DNA of 64,000 nucleotides from Prorocentrum cordatum (Eukaryota; Sar; Dinophyceae; Prorocentrales; Prorocentraceae). Below the pieces are notes generated by a model. The model was not told the origin of the DNA and ran no database searches. It saw nothing but the letters and a program-made list of their open reading frames with translations. Location of the stretch: contig CAUYUJ010016491.1 of NCBI GenBank assembly GCA_963575745.1, positions 142,501 through 206,500 on the forward strand, written 5' to 3'. Below, in pieces: positions 49,518 to 60,348 of the stretch (position 1 is the stretch's first letter; each line of letters opens with the position of its first letter). The translations under genes were made by a program, and so were the position numbers.

Positions 49518-50831
49518 TCACCAGGCTTTTGGCACAAAATGGAAGGAGTAACTCCAGGCCCCATCATCGTGCCCAGGTGTTCGGCACAGGGCGCGCCAGA
49601 AAACTGCGCTCAGGCGGGGATGGCCGACGCAAGCCAGGAGGTCTCCATCGCCAGCTCCTGTGCGAAGGGGCCACACAGCGGGGCAACCTTGCACTTGGAG
49701 CGCTTGAGACGTAGGCCCGCCAGCTCCTGGGCGGCCCTGAAGACGCGCAACGCACGCGCGAGGATGCGCCTGTCTTCGCGGAATGACCCCGGCGTCGTCG
49801 GCGCATGCCCCCGCGACGGAGTCCCTGAACGGAACGAGAAGCTGTCCCAGGTAGCGCGCGAACGGTTTCATGGCCACCGCCCGCACTGACCCACTGAGCG
49901 GGCAGCCCTGCGCCATGCCCGAGAAGATGAAAAAGGAAGTAGGAAAGGTAGCCCTTAATGAAGGCATGGGCGCGAGGGAAGTCGTAGAGGGCGAGGGCGA
50001 GATCGAAGAGTCCATCTTGAGATCCAGCACGGCGAAGGGCCGCCGTGCGGAACGCGACCGCCAGGCTTGGGAAGGCGCTGCCGAAGTCGCATCATATCAT
50101 GATAGGATGCCGCGCGCCTCGCCGGGAGTGAAATCCGACGAGTCGCGCGCGCGTGTCCGCATGAACAATAGTGTTCAAGAAATTGCGACCTACCCAAAAA
50201 CCTCTCGGCGCCTGTAGCGAATCGGCAGCTAGGGCATGCTTGAGGTGATGGTTGGCGCCAGCCGCCAGCAACTTAACGTCGGAATTCTAGAGGGCCGAGA
50301 GTCTGGCAATCGCAGGTGCACGCGTCGGCCCAATAGTGAAATCGTCTTGCTCAGACCCTTTGGGGAGGAAGGCCATGACGTGGCCATTGACATCCTCGGG
50401 GGCGGGAAACCCACGGCCAGTTCCACTCTGACTCGGGCGAGGTCTTCCACAGGACGAGAGCTGCCGCAGAGACGCCAAGCATCATGAGGCAGCCAGGTGC
50501 CGAGGGTCGAGCACCTTCTGCAGCGCGCGCGGGGCCCCGATCACCAGGCAACCGCGCGTCGCCAAAGGCAGGAAATAAAACAGGGTACCGAGCGACGCGA
50601 GGGTGTTCAGGATGATGACGTTGAAATACGGGCGCCCACTGCGCCTTGAGCCCCCTCAATGTCGGCCTGGGCGTTGGCAACTCGGTCTTGTCCGTCGTGA
50701 TCGGGAAGCGGAGTCCCTGAAGTTTGAGAGGCCGCGCGGGTGGAGACCAGGGTGAAGCCCTTCGTCGCAGGGACCTGCGCATGGCGCCGGTCATCTTGAA
50801 AAACGAGCCGTCGGGGGGGTAGCCAGTTCAA
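49518..50831 (-). pseudogene. LINE reverse transcriptase domain
   Basis: In order: VMAFLPKGSEQDDF (finger region, about 50380), GFWVGRNFLNTIV (about 50180), CDFGSAFPSLAVAF with the motif A Asp (50092-50050, directly after a stop), FSGMAQGCPLSGSV (motif B region, 49925-49884) and CADDAGV (motif C Asp-Asp, 49805-49785). Residue choice and order are those of LINE reverse transcriptases. At least three frame changes separate the motifs, so it is dead. Confidence 0.85.
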
Positions 50832-51054
50832 CGCGACGAGCGAAGCTCAACATGGCGGCGCTCGCTGTGGACGTTCTGGGCCGCGTCGGAGTCGCGCTCG
50901 AAACGCGCAGGGTCGGCGAGGCAACCGTGGAAGCGGACGCGAGAAGGTGCCGCCCAGGGAGGGGGAGGGACAACTGAGTCGCTCGGCCTGCGCCAAATCA
51001 TCGCGCCAGGCAGCGCGAACCATCGACCTAAAAAGCAGTGCTTGCGCGCCGTTG

Positions 51055-51862
51055 CTACCCCCGTGCGCCCGGAAAAAATTTTTCGCGAACTGCCCTGGCC
51101 ACCTCCCCCATGATGCGCTTGTGTTCGGTGCGGCGAACCAGGGCCGATAGCTTGTTCCAATGAGCGGACTTGGAGAGCAAAGCGCACTGCTTGGGACAAT
51201 CTGGGCCACGGAAAATGCGACGTGGAATGGGATGAGCATCGCGATCAATGGGCTGCCAACCAGAGACTGTAATGACAACAGGAACGTGGTCGCTGATGGC
51301 AGAGGAATGGAGCTCGTCAGGGTCGTCCTTCGTGGTGGCCGTGATCTGCCGTTGGGCAGAAAACCAGCTCGGGGTAGCAAAGAAGACGCGATCTATCTGC
51401 AAGCACTTCGGCGGGGCTCCTTCCCGCGCCGAGAAGTGCGCGGGCAGCTAGCTGCCCAGCTCGACCATGTCACAGAAGATCTCCTTCCATCGGCACTCCG
51501 GCAGAAGAGGGGCCGCGTCGGGCCTTTGTCGATGAGCGGGGCGTGGGCCAGGAGTGGGAAAGCAGCGCATATGTTGAACTCGCAAGGGGGCAGGATGTTG
51601 ACGAGCTTGGGCGCAATCTGGGCCATGGCGTCGTAGGAGCCGATGCGACGGGTGATGAGGTACATGTCGGTGGCTGTGCGCCCGAAACTGTGCGCGCTGC
51701 AGATGGCCGCGGACGGTTGAGGCGAGTAAGAGATGGGACCAGAAATACGTAGCCACTGTACTCTCCAAGCGAACACTTATTCGTGCATGTATTGGGTGTC
51801 GGGATTATCAGGTTGGCCAGGTAGCAGAATGGCAACACCTCCTGTATCTCGGCGCGGGCCAA
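51055..51862 (-). pseudogene. LINE endonuclease domain (EEP fold)
   Basis: The strand/turn GGVAILLPG lies near 51830. ATDMYLITRRIGSYDAMAQI near 51660 matches the expected mid-domain YLLN strand. IDRVFFATPSWFSAQ and the diagnostic SDHVPVVITV (51294 down to about 51265) give the C-terminal catalytic Asp-His of the exonuclease-endonuclease-phosphatase family. The catalytic N-terminal residues cannot be placed because of frame breaks. Would nick target DNA if intact; here inactive. Confidence 0.75.
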
Positions 51863-52080
51863 AAGATATTAAAACCGGAACAAAGATATGCACGCGGCGC
51901 AGCTCGTGTTGGAATTCGAGACGAGCACCGTGAACCTCCTGCGTGGGGTACGAGCTCAGGAACGTGAACTTCGACGTGCGGACCTCGACACTGTGATACA
52001 CCAGGGCCCTGCAGTTCCACTCCCCGATGGCCGAAGAAGAGCGACATTCAGGCGTAGACCTCCGGGGGCTGAAGCAAGTG

Positions 52081-53035
52081 TTACATAGCCCATCGGGATC
52101 TGCTCGGCCCCCGCGACAATCTCGCCGAAGGATGTCCTAACCTCGACCTTAGGCAGACCAGACTCAGCAACGGCGCGATAGCTCCACCCCAAAATCGTGG
52201 AATCCTCCTCGGTCTCGCCAACCAGTATATACTTTGACGACGGGGCGCTAACCGAGGCTGATGATACCTGCGTGGCGGTTGGCGGCGCCTGTGTCCCCGA
52301 CGATGCCAAGGAGACGCTTGGTCTGGATCCCTTTTCTGATGCATTGAAGGGATTTGACCGTGCCGATGAAACTCGCTGGCTGCCGACCGAAGTGGCTTGA
52401 AATCGCTGCCGTTCCGATCCCTGCTCGGGGGAATTGAAGGCGGTCGATGCGCAGCGAGCAGCGAGCCCTTCTGCCCCCGCATGCGGATGCAATAGCGACG
52501 GCCAGGCGACGCCCCCTCGAGGTCCCAGTGGGTGTTCTCCTCGAGGCCTGCGTCCGTGAGCCAATCCTTGACGCTGTCGCGGACAGCTTCGATGGCGACG
52601 GCCTCCTTGCAGTTGATGGCACAGGTGGACATGTCGGGTTCCCTCGTCCAAGCTGCCACATCCTGGAAAAGGCAGGGCGGCAGCCGCGCTCTCGCAGACG
52701 AGAAGAGCCTTCTGGAGCTCGGAGATGTGGCTGCGCATCTCGGTGTGCTCCCGCTGCATCTTGTCGATGCTGCCGTCGTCTCTGAGATGGGACTCAAACT
52801 GGCTATTATTGGCGGCTTGGCGCCCCCCGAAGGTACGGATGGCGGACGCTGTGGAGTTGGTGATCGACTCATGGAGCGTGTTGCTCGTGGTCGTGACATG
52901 CGCGATGATCACCTCACGCATAGCGCCCAAGATATCCACCATCTCAGGGTGCAGCACAGGATTGTTGGCCTCGCACAAACGAGTTGATTTTTGTTCCTCC
53001 AGCGGTGGGGTGCCAACACCGTGGCGATACGGCAA
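52081..53035 (-). pseudogene. LINE ORF1-like region
   Basis: The frame opens with MPYRHGVGTPPLEEQKSTRL. A helical segment follows (MREVIIAHVTTTSNTLHESI to about KMQREHTEMRSHISELQKAL) that looks like a coiled coil. A frame change near 52670 leads to AAWTREPDMSTCAINCKEAV, KDWLTDAGLEENTHWDLEGA and GRRYCIRMRGQKGS. In dinoflagellate LINEs this part looks like an RRM-type nucleic-acid-binding domain (a beta strand with FTLRF-like core). A second shift near 52480 is needed to keep going. It may have been one protein with the endonuclease-RT or a separate ORF; decay prevents a decision. Confidence 0.6.
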
Positions 53036-53212
53036 GCCAGATCAAGCTTAGGCGGACTTCCATCCGGCATTGCAGATGCGTGGACTGGACCTTGGTAGAC
53101 GCACGTAGAACAACGCGAGCACAATGCATGTGGACGATGCCAAACAGGCGATAACAGCCAAGCGCACCAGCGAACTGGAGGGCGAGGGAGAGAGAGGTAC
53201 AAAGGTGACGAT
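53036..53212. other. LINE 5' side, unrecognised
   Basis: The minus frame PVWHRPHALCSRCSTCVYQG crosses it. It probably belongs to the LINE leader or its flank. Confidence 0.3.
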
Positions 53213-53965
53213 TTACGCCGAATGCGCGACTTCACGCGCCCGCATCGGCGGCGAATGCGTTGGTGTCGATGCAGCCCGACCGTGAATGCCTACCAACAGA
53301 ATGCCCAGATTCCTAGCGGTCTGGCAGATGGGAGCCGTGGCCGTAGGCCAATCTTGCCAGCCAAGAAGCTGCGCTAACCCAACGGGCGGCAGAGAGGCCG
53401 ACCAAACACTGAGCATATTAGGAACGTGGGCAAACAAAAACGTCGGCGCCGACCACACGCTGGACCGACTGGGGCGCATTGGCGACGGCGCGCGAGCCCA
53501 GAGGGTGTAGCACAGCCCACCCGAGGCAAAACACGACCAGGCAAGGCCCGCCAGGTGTTTGCCGCCTGCCTGCACGGAAGGCTACACCACTCCTGTGAGG
53601 AACAACGCTGCATTGGGTGCGAGAGCCATCGCTAGGTCAGGTAGGTCCCCGAGTCGAGAAGCACCTCTTGGCGGGGGGGTGAAAGAAGTTCTTGGCGCGA
53701 ACCGACATGCGAGGGCGCCACACGAGGCTCCTGGCGTCATGCCGGCCGTGCGCTGGCACCGTCGGGAAACATTGTTTGCTTGTGTGTATGCTCTGTGTTT
53801 CTTTTTGGGGGGTTCTTGGGTGCGCAGCATGCGTCGTGTGTGCAGTCGCCCTTCAGCCACCCACCGCCCCAGAGTCTGGAGCCACCTTCTGAAAAACAAA
53901 ACCCTTGTTGCGGCGCCGTCTTGACCCGCGAGCTCCGACCCAAGCGCTGCAGCTCGTGCTGACAA
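53213..53965 (-). other. Overlapping minus-strand open frames, unrecognised
   Basis: 53575-53213 reads HLAGLAWSCFASGGLCYTLW, then FLFAHVPNMLSVWSASLPPV and is hydrophobic. 53965-53582 reads LGSELAGQDGAATRVLFFRR. No domain recognised. They could be the 5' part of the LINE or unrelated coding remnants. Confidence 0.3.
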
Positions 53966-54400
53966 AACTTCACACTGTCGCGCGCGCGCCGTACCGCCGC
54001 CGGAGGTGATGCATACTGGGCTTCGTGCTTCTCCTTCGTTGATCGCATCCTCTTGGGAGGGTGAGCGGAGACAAGCGAGGCTCTGGCAGCCCCGCCCGCA
54101 GCACTGTGCTCTTCAGCGCGCGCTTTGATACGCCGCCTGCCTGCACGCACGCGCTAACAGACACACGCAGACCCCCCACCCACACACACACACACACACA
54201 CACCAGCTCCTCCAGGAGGGGCCACGACGGCCCCACGGGACGGCCCTTCACAAAGGCCCGGGGGCCCCCTGGGGGTCCGAGCTGGCGCGACGAAACAGCA
54301 GGCGGGGCCAAGTAGGGCCAGGGCCACCCCCTGGCGACACCTGAGCGACGAAAACGAGGGGGTCTCACGCGACACGACGTGGCGACCTCGGGCCGCGGCT
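53966..54400. other. Unrecognised sequence with (CA)n
   Basis: (CA)n at 54181-54202. No gene seen. Confidence 0.4.
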
Positions 54401-54525
54401 CACGCGGGCCGCCAGCGCGGCACGTTTTCCTGGAGACGAGGGCGCTTACGCGCGACCTGACGCGGGCAGTTTACGCGCCAATGTCGGCGCAAACGACCCC
54501 GTTGTTTTGCGTCGCTGAATTGTTC
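54401..54525 (+). repeat. Family O, copy 4
   Basis: CACGCGGGCCGCCAGCGCGG, GGGCGCTTACGCGCGACCTG, TTTACGCGCCAATGTCGGCG and TTTTGCGTCGCTGAATTG. Confidence 0.75.
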
Positions 54526-54889
54526 GTTCCGCTTCCCCACGTCCTTCACCCGTGGCGACCTCCTGATTGGAGCACGTGGGGGGGGCACGGACGCTCTGCG
54601 CAGATATCATGCCGCCAGATGGTATCACTATTAAGAAGGGGGCCGCGACTTCGACTTTCAGGCAGCGCCGCCACAGCATCCGTCAGAGCGTGCCGGTGCC
54701 GACGGGGACGCGGACGAAGCTGTGACACGGCGTCTGGTTTGCGGGGGGGGGTGCACCTCGCGGGCACCTGGCCGCAACTTCATGCCAGCGACTCCCTGAG
54801 TCCAGCGCGTGGGCACCAGATTCACGGATGGGGGAAGGCACTCCCGAAACATGAGGCCACGGAGCGCGCCGCATTTGTGAAGGGAAACT
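54526..54889. other. Unrecognised sequence
   Basis: The minus frame RESGAHALDSGSRWHEVAAR is coding-like for about 60 codons but unrecognised. Confidence 0.3.
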
Positions 54890-55041
54890 GGGACACACAA
54901 ATAAATACACACAGAAAAGAATATTCCCCATATTTTCCAATATTTTCTGTTTTTTTTCTTCCCCACCACTTCCCATATTTTCCCATATTTTCTCGGAAAT
55001 CGACGATTAATTGTGTCTGTGTGTTTTTTCCCCTCCTGAAT
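54890..55041 (+). repeat. Family P, copy 3
   Basis: GGGACACACAAATAAATACA, CCCCATATTTTCCAATATTT, ATCGACGATTAATTGTGTCT. Confidence 0.8.
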
Positions 55042-55100
55042 GTGTATGGGAACATGACCTGTCGCTAGTCCACTCGCCGTATCCATCTTTGCGTTTCTGG

Positions 55101-55272
55101 AGGCCTCCCGGATGGGGCCAGAATTCACCGGGTCGAAAGATCGTGCCGCCACGGCGACGTCGGCGATGCATCCGCGACGTCGGCGTGGTAAAGATCGGGT
55201 TCCACATCGAGCCGCATCGGCGATGCGGCGCGCCGCGGACCCCATTTAGAATGCCGGGAGTTTCCTGGATGG
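55101..55272. repeat. Family E copy, diverged
   Basis: GAGGCCTCCCGGATGGGGCC, GGCGATGCATCCGCGACGTC, GCATCGGCGATGCGGCGCGC and CTGGATGGGGT. Confidence 0.65.
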
Positions 55273-55655
55273 GGTGACACAGCAGCTCTGAGGAACTCTG
55301 GGCACCCCCAGGGGCTTTCAACACGGCCCGACCTCTGCGTCAGCGGCGTCGGAGTGCTCCATGCAGCAAGGCCTCTCGACCAGGTGCCTCGATCCGCATC
55401 GGCTGGCCGCGCGCGCTCAGCGCCCGCCGCGGGGTGGGGCGCCGCGGGCTAGATGGCCAATGCAGAGGGACGAGGAGTATGAGAGAGGGAGGGAGGGAGC
55501 AGGCGGGGCAGCGCTCTTGCTAGGCGTTGCTATGCCCTGCTTTGCGTTGAGGGGTAGTGTGCTCCGGCTAGGCTTGAGGTGTCGCGCTGCTGTGCCCCAG
55601 GTTTTGAAGGGTGGGTGGCTTGTTTTGCTAGGGTTTGGAGGGGCACAAATTGGCA
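55273..55655. other. Unrecognised sequence
   Basis: Nothing recognised apart from GGGAGGGAGG words. Confidence 0.35.
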
Positions 55656-56165
55656 TACGCTCCTATGCGATGTTATGATGTGCCAATGTACTGCAATGCT
55701 GCCCAATGCAACGCTGCGCAATGTAATCTTACACTGAGACATCCTGTGCATGTCATGCCCCGTCTTGTATTATATCAAATGCCGCGCTTGCTGCGCAAGC
55801 CGATGCTATGGTATCGCATGCCACATAATGATGCATTACGATACTCAATGGAACAATGTTCAATGCAGCCCTATGCCGTATTACGCAGTGGTTTACACTA
55901 TTGCGACATGGTGCGCAATAGTCAGGTATGCAATGCTGTTGTGTGTCAGACAAGCGCCCTACGACCTTGAGCCCTCTCAGCAGGTGCACCGATGCTTCCC
56001 TGGCAGCAGACAATAGCTCACATACTATGCAACACTGGCTGTGCAATGCCATAATTTGTAAAGGCACCGCATACATTGCAGTGCAATTGCCATGCGGCAC
56101 TACGCTATGCACATGTTTGACAAGCTATGCAAGAATATGCGGTGCTACGCCAGGCTATGCTCAGT
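55656..56165. repeat. AATGC/TATGC-rich region
   Basis: CAATGC, CTATGC, GTATGC or the complement GCATTG recur roughly every 10-20 bp over 500 bp without a fixed period. GC falls to near half. Frames in both directions are Met/Cys/His-rich and look artefactual. Confidence 0.7.
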
Positions 56166-56200
56166 GATGCCGCACTGTGTGTGTGTGTGTGTGCTAGCAT
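56166..56200 (+). repeat. (GT)n microsatellite
   Basis: CTGTGTGTGTGTGTGTGTGC. Confidence 0.9.
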
Positions 56201-56820
56201 TTGCTCCGATGTTGATTTGTGTATTGAGCCTGCACGCGCATGCGCCATGTCAATACGATATATAAAGCGCGCGCAGGGGAACCAGCCAGGGCAACCCCTA
56301 AAACCCCCCTTCAGCTGGACGACCTCGGTCCGAATCCCCTCCCACCCTCTCCCCCAAACCTCGGAACCCCTGGCCCCCCTCCCTCACTTGCGTGCTGGGT
56401 CCCCCGCCTAAAGGCCCCTCCCTAGTCGCAGCGCGGCAGAGGCAGTCCACGCGCGCGCTCAAGTAGTACGGGGCACGGGATACGAAGTGTCCGGCGGCAC
56501 GAGGGGGAGGGCGAGGCGGGAGGCGGCCCGCGGGGGGCGGACAGAGAGGGGAGGCACTCGCAGCGCGATGCACATCGGCAGGAGTGGCCGGGGCGGCCAG
56601 CGGCTGCCAGGAGATCTGGACAATCTGGACAAGGGGCTTGCTGGTCTGTCTAGCACGATCGCGTGCCAATCCGAAGGGCGGTGCCCAGCCTCGGCCGCTC
56701 CTCGAATCTTGCAGCGCCCGGCCCCCCATCGCAGTGGCATCTTCCATATACAAAGCCCGTCGCCCTGCCCTAGGTCTTTCGAGGAGTAGGCACTGGCTGC
56801 TGGTCTAGCATCGCCGTAGG
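56201..56820. other. Unrecognised sequence
   Basis: A minus frame from 56753 to 56298 is open (HRAASASPLCPPPAGRLPPR) but has no recognised domain. Confidence 0.3.
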
Positions 56821-57029
56821 TCAATCGGCGGCGAGCGGGGGGGGCGGAAGAGAATGAGAAGGCCTTCTGAGAAAGCGGCGGGGCTTCTCAGAAACCCTCG
56901 AGACTTCTGAGAAATTGTCCTGTGTCTTCGGGGACGGCCTAGAACACTTCTCAGAAGCCGGGGGGACTTCGAGCCGTCTGAGAAGGACTTCTCCCTTTTT
57001 GGCTTCAGCCCCGGGCTCGCCGCCGAGCA
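56821..57029. repeat. Family R foldback element, copy 3 (complete)
   Basis: TCGGCGGCGAGCGGGGGG and CCCCGGGCTCGCCGCCGA termini are inverted. The interior has AAGGCCTTCTGAGAA and ACTTCTGAGAA palindromes. Confidence 0.85.
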
Positions 57030-57246
57030 ACGACAGGAACAGTTGGACCCGGGCCAGAACACACACCCCTCAAGCACACGAGACCCTCCGCGGCCAAAAT
57101 GAGGAGCATCGAGGGGTACTCTCCCCAGAGTGCACAGGAACACACAACAAACGCGAAGAACATCAGGGTACCCTAGCCGACCTCGATTTTATACCTCGGC
57201 CTGGCTGTAGAGAAGGGGCGCCGCTGCGGCTCTGAGGCGGCCAAGA
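57030..57246. other. Unrecognised sequence
   Basis: Nothing recognised. Confidence 0.35.
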
Positions 57247-57402
57247 GGGGGGCGTCCAAGAGGGGGGCGCGAATCATGTCCGGCGGCATGTGCGCGGCCC
57301 AAGCGGGGGGCCAGGGGCGCACTGAACGAAGAAGAGGCGCCATGGAGTCCGGGGAGATCTCGTGGCCCCCCCCGGTCATCCCCCCCTCTTTGCCGCTCCC
57401 GA
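57247..57402 (+). repeat. Family B, copy 4
   Basis: ATGTCCGGCGGCATGTGCGC, GAAGAGGCGCCATGG and CCCCTCTTTGCCGCTCCCGA. Confidence 0.8.
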
Positions 57403-57439
57403 GAGGCACCCTCGCCAGGAGCGACCGGCACCCCCAGTA

Positions 57440-57634
57440 GGGGAACGAAAAGTGGCATAAACACGAAAACGCGGAGGTCCGCGCGGATTTCTCGGATCGG
57501 CGCTGGGGCCCCCCGGCGGCGCCTCCGGCGCGGCCCCTGGCGCGCTCCGCGCGCCAGGGAGGGGGGTCCAGCGCCGATCCGAGAAATCCGCGCGGACCTC
57601 CGCGTTTTCATGTCCATGTCACTCTTTGTTCCCC
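57440..57634. mobile_element. Family H foldback element, complete
   Basis: GGGGAACGAAAAGTGGCATA to TGTCACTCTTTGTTCCCC. Inner arms GGAGGTCCGCGCGGATTTCT and its reverse complement match almost base for base. The centre is GCGCGCTCCGCGCGCCAGGG. A half copy (right arm only) follows at 57700-57755. Confidence 0.88.
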
Positions 57635-57794
57635 TGGTTAAGGAATGTGCCCAGGGGGCTTCAGACCCTGGAGAGTGCCCTAGCTGAGGAGGGCGGCGGT
57701 GATATCCATGGCCTCCGAGTTGTTCATGCTTATGCCACTTTTCGTTCCCTATACCCGGGGTTGGCCAGGGGGGGGGGGGGGGCGCAGCGCGCGC

Positions 57795-58010
57795 AGCGCA
57801 GGGGGGAAACATCCCGCTGGAACTGGCGATGCATCACCGATGTATTGTCGATGTGTCCCAGATGGCAAATCCGCACATTCCTGGGCGGAAAAACGCCATC
57901 GGGCCCTCGGCGGTCGCTCGGGACGATCCGGGCACCCCGTGGAACGCTCTCGGCGAGGCGAAGCCGCCGTATGGCATCCCGAAGGCTGATCCGAAGAAAC
58001 TCGCCACATC
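57795..58010 (+). repeat. Family AA, longest copy
   Basis: GCGATGCATCACCGATGTAT, GCAAATCCGCACATTCCTGG, GAACGCTCTCGGCGAGGCGA and GGCATCCCGAAGG. Shared with 31760-31925 and 38072-38165. Confidence 0.7.
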
Positions 58011-58207
58011 GTGGGTGCGCAGCGCGCGCGGCCCCTCGTGCGAGCAGCGGCAGGCGGCGCGAGGAGGCCACGGAGCAGCCGGGCGCCGCCGGGGCGCACG
58101 AGGCGGGCCGCCCCGGCCGCGCGGGGGGCCTCGCCGTCGCTCGGGCGCAGAAGTTCCCCCCCCGTGGAGACTTTTGGGCTTCGTGCGCGCCGGTTCCGCA
58201 GAAGGAT
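58011..58207. other. GC-rich unrecognised sequence
   Basis: Open on both strands. CTCGCCGTCGCTCGGGCG near 58131 recalls family M. Confidence 0.3.
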
Positions 58208-58295
58208 CCAGGATGCTCCTCGATGCTCCTCGATGTTCCGCAGGATGCTCCTCGACGCTCTTCGACGTTCCTCGATGTCCCTCGATGGTCCGGGC
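58208..58295 (+). repeat. Tandem GATGCTCCTC units of 11-14 bp
   Basis: GGATGCTCCTCGATGCTCCT then GATGTTCC, GACGCTCTTC, GACGTTCCTC and GATGTCCCTC. It probably expanded from the GGATGCTCCTCGATGG word of family M. Confidence 0.85.
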
Positions 58296-58489
58296 GATGC
58301 TAGAAGGCGCGGGACGGGAGCGCGTGGCATCGTGGGCGATCCAGCGCGCTCGGGCGCGCGCTCTCGACGGCATGCACGGCCTGTGCAGGCAACGACGGCA
58401 AGCAGGCTGCCCAGAGCTTCACCCAGCATCAGATTCTGGAACCGCCTCAAATTTTTGATCTTGGTGCTCTGGACTCATATTTTAGGTTT

Positions 58490-58690
58490 ATCCTATGAAA
58501 CGCGGGATTTTAGATCTAGATCTAAATTTTAGATCTAGACCTAAATTTTAGATCCAGACTTAAATTGGGGTGTTGTTTTTCTACTACCGATACTATTATC
58601 GATCTCATTGCCGATGTCATTATCTCATTATCGATCTCATTATGGATCTCACCGTCGATTCTACGATCGATATCACTGTCGATCTCTCCT
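58490..58690 (+). repeat. TTTTAGATCTAGAC and CGATCTCATTA short tandem repeats
   Basis: Three copies of about 21 bp around TTTTAGATCTAGAC (58505-58562), then irregular CGATCTCATTA units (58598-58690). Confidence 0.85.
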
Positions 58691-59010
58691 TCTTCTCCTC
58701 CTCCTCCTTCCTCCTCCCCCTCCTCCTGGTCCTTCTCCTCCTCCTGCCTTCGTTCAGTTGCGAGTCTGGGGGAGGCCTTTAGAACTTCGTCTGGGTATCT
58801 TCAGGGTCGGCCGTTGCCGTCGTTCGCGAAGTCGCGCGTACACCCCCTCCACTCCCCCATGAGACCCTTGGGAGCCCTGTGGTGCTTTGTGGCGTTGTCT
58901 TGGAAACTTGTGGAGCCATCTTGGGGCCTTGTCGGTTTGTGTTCTTCTGTTGGGAACCTTGTGGTGCCGTCTTGGAGGCCCTCTGGTGCCGTCTTCGGTG
59001 CCTTTCGTTT
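58691..59010 (+). repeat. TCC tract and diverged family T minisatellite
   Basis: TCC at 58691-58750. GCCATCTTGGGGCC, GCCGTCTTGGAGGCC and GGAACCTTGTGGTGCC units at 58860-59000. Confidence 0.7.
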
Positions 59011-59271
59011 TCTGCGGGCAACGCTTCAGGCCGCACTCTGGTCCAGTTGACCAGCACACGGGGGTCAAGGAATTCAGCGACGCAAACTTAAAGTGCCAGC
59101 AATCTGGCATCACGAAGACAAGCATGAGGGCACAGGTGACGTCAGTGACGACGATCTGTTGATAATGGTGATGGTGATGATGTTGTTGATGATGGTGATG
59201 ATCCTGAAAGGGGTCGCCTGGCCCTGACAAAAATGCAAGCAGAAAAACTTGCAGTGATAAAGGATCCTTGT
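59011..59271. other. 3' flank of the transposase-like gene
   Basis: Contains (GAT)n-like GATGATGGTGATG (59163-59205). No inverted counterpart to the left flank of the cassette was found, so element ends are undefined. Confidence 0.4.
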
Positions 59272-60348
59272 CTACAAGGACTCACCGACCAGCAAACGCT
59301 CAAGCATTGACTCTGCGAACGTGTCTGGATGGCATTTTCGCCCAATATTGCGAAGCAAAAGATTGAGCGTCTCATCCTCGTACGTTGTGTGAAACCTGCA
59401 GTTGCCAGACTGACATATGTTCATCGTGAGGTGAATGAACAAGTGGTGTTTCGGATGATAGTGGAACCCCCCTGCACCATACTGAACGCAATGGTTGACG
59501 CAATGAGTCATCATATCCTGTTTCACATTCATGCTGGTTACTCGGCTTTCAGCCGCTACGATACTACACCACTGTTTCAACGCGGTGCCAGCCTCAAACA
59601 GGCTAGCGTGCACTTCAGCATCTCTGAAGGCCTCGCCGTAAACCATCATCTCCTGTAAGATGAATCCCACGATGCCACGGCTTTCGGCGCCCTTCGCTTT
59701 CAGCGTCGGGTCGTCCGAATGAAGACCTATCATTTGCAACGAAAGATCGTCGATCTTGCTTATTGGCGAACTTCTATGTAATCTGTTGTATCGCCCATAC
59801 CACCTGCGCAACCGAGATTTCATGACAAGAAGTCCCGAGGCTAAGCGATCATCCGCTAGTGCGTCCTCTACCCCATAAATGTTTGAACGGAGCATCTCTG
59901 TCAAGCACGCACCAGCCCAACATTGCGTTACCCCCAAATCGACCACGTGGAGGACATCTAAAACAAGATGAGTCACAGAAAGCCCGAATATTCCTTGCAT
60001 GCGCACCCCTGGGATGTCAAAAATGCATGGGACCCCTGCAATACCTGCGTTGTCATCCGTGCGGAAGAACAAGACGGTACATGGCAACGATACGTCCTGG
60101 AGATGACTGTGAACCAAACAAAACAACATGTTTCTAAACCGTGAAGCTGGATCCCCAGAGAGAATGCGAAGTTCCATTTTCGGACCCCGAGACCTCAGGT
60201 ATAAACTCAAACTTCCCCTGGAAAGCTTGGAGTGTGTGTTGTTTGATTCACAGCCAACAATCCTCGAGACGATGCAGATCTGGCATGCGTTCTGTGCACA
60301 CCAGCGAATCTCCCGAGATGAGCCCAAAATCATCCAAGCGCTTGCCAA
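59272..60348 (-). pseudogene. Transposase-like gene, C-terminal part (second frame)
   Basis: A 358-codon frame. Residues 36-358 continue the protein of 60248-61573 after a change of frame near 60250. Features: DVLHVVDLGVTQCW (residues 131-144), which resembles the D-x-[LM]-H...LGV block of CACTA/Plavaka-like transposases; PKHHLFIHL (299-307); TYEDETLNLLLRNIGRKCHP (322-341), a block that I know as (T)YADED..CHP in a large dinoflagellate-specific family. Proposed role: DNA transposase or a domesticated derivative. The first 35 residues lie in the overlap and are probably not used. Ends at TGA/TAG at 59272. Confidence 0.6.

Larger units (their letters stand above)
48498..53035 (-). mobile_element. 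LINE retrotransposon, nearly full length, decayed (type 1)
   Basis: In order on the minus strand: an ORF1-like region with a coiled coil (53035-52081), an apurinic-type endonuclease (51862-51055), a reverse transcriptase (50831-49518) and a C-terminal region with a CCHC knuckle (49514-48498). The parts lie in different frames with several stops, so no full polyprotein can be made. Motifs agree with LINEs that I know from dinoflagellates. No target-site duplication was identified. The 3' end may be the (TA)n at 48368-48434. Confidence 0.85.
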
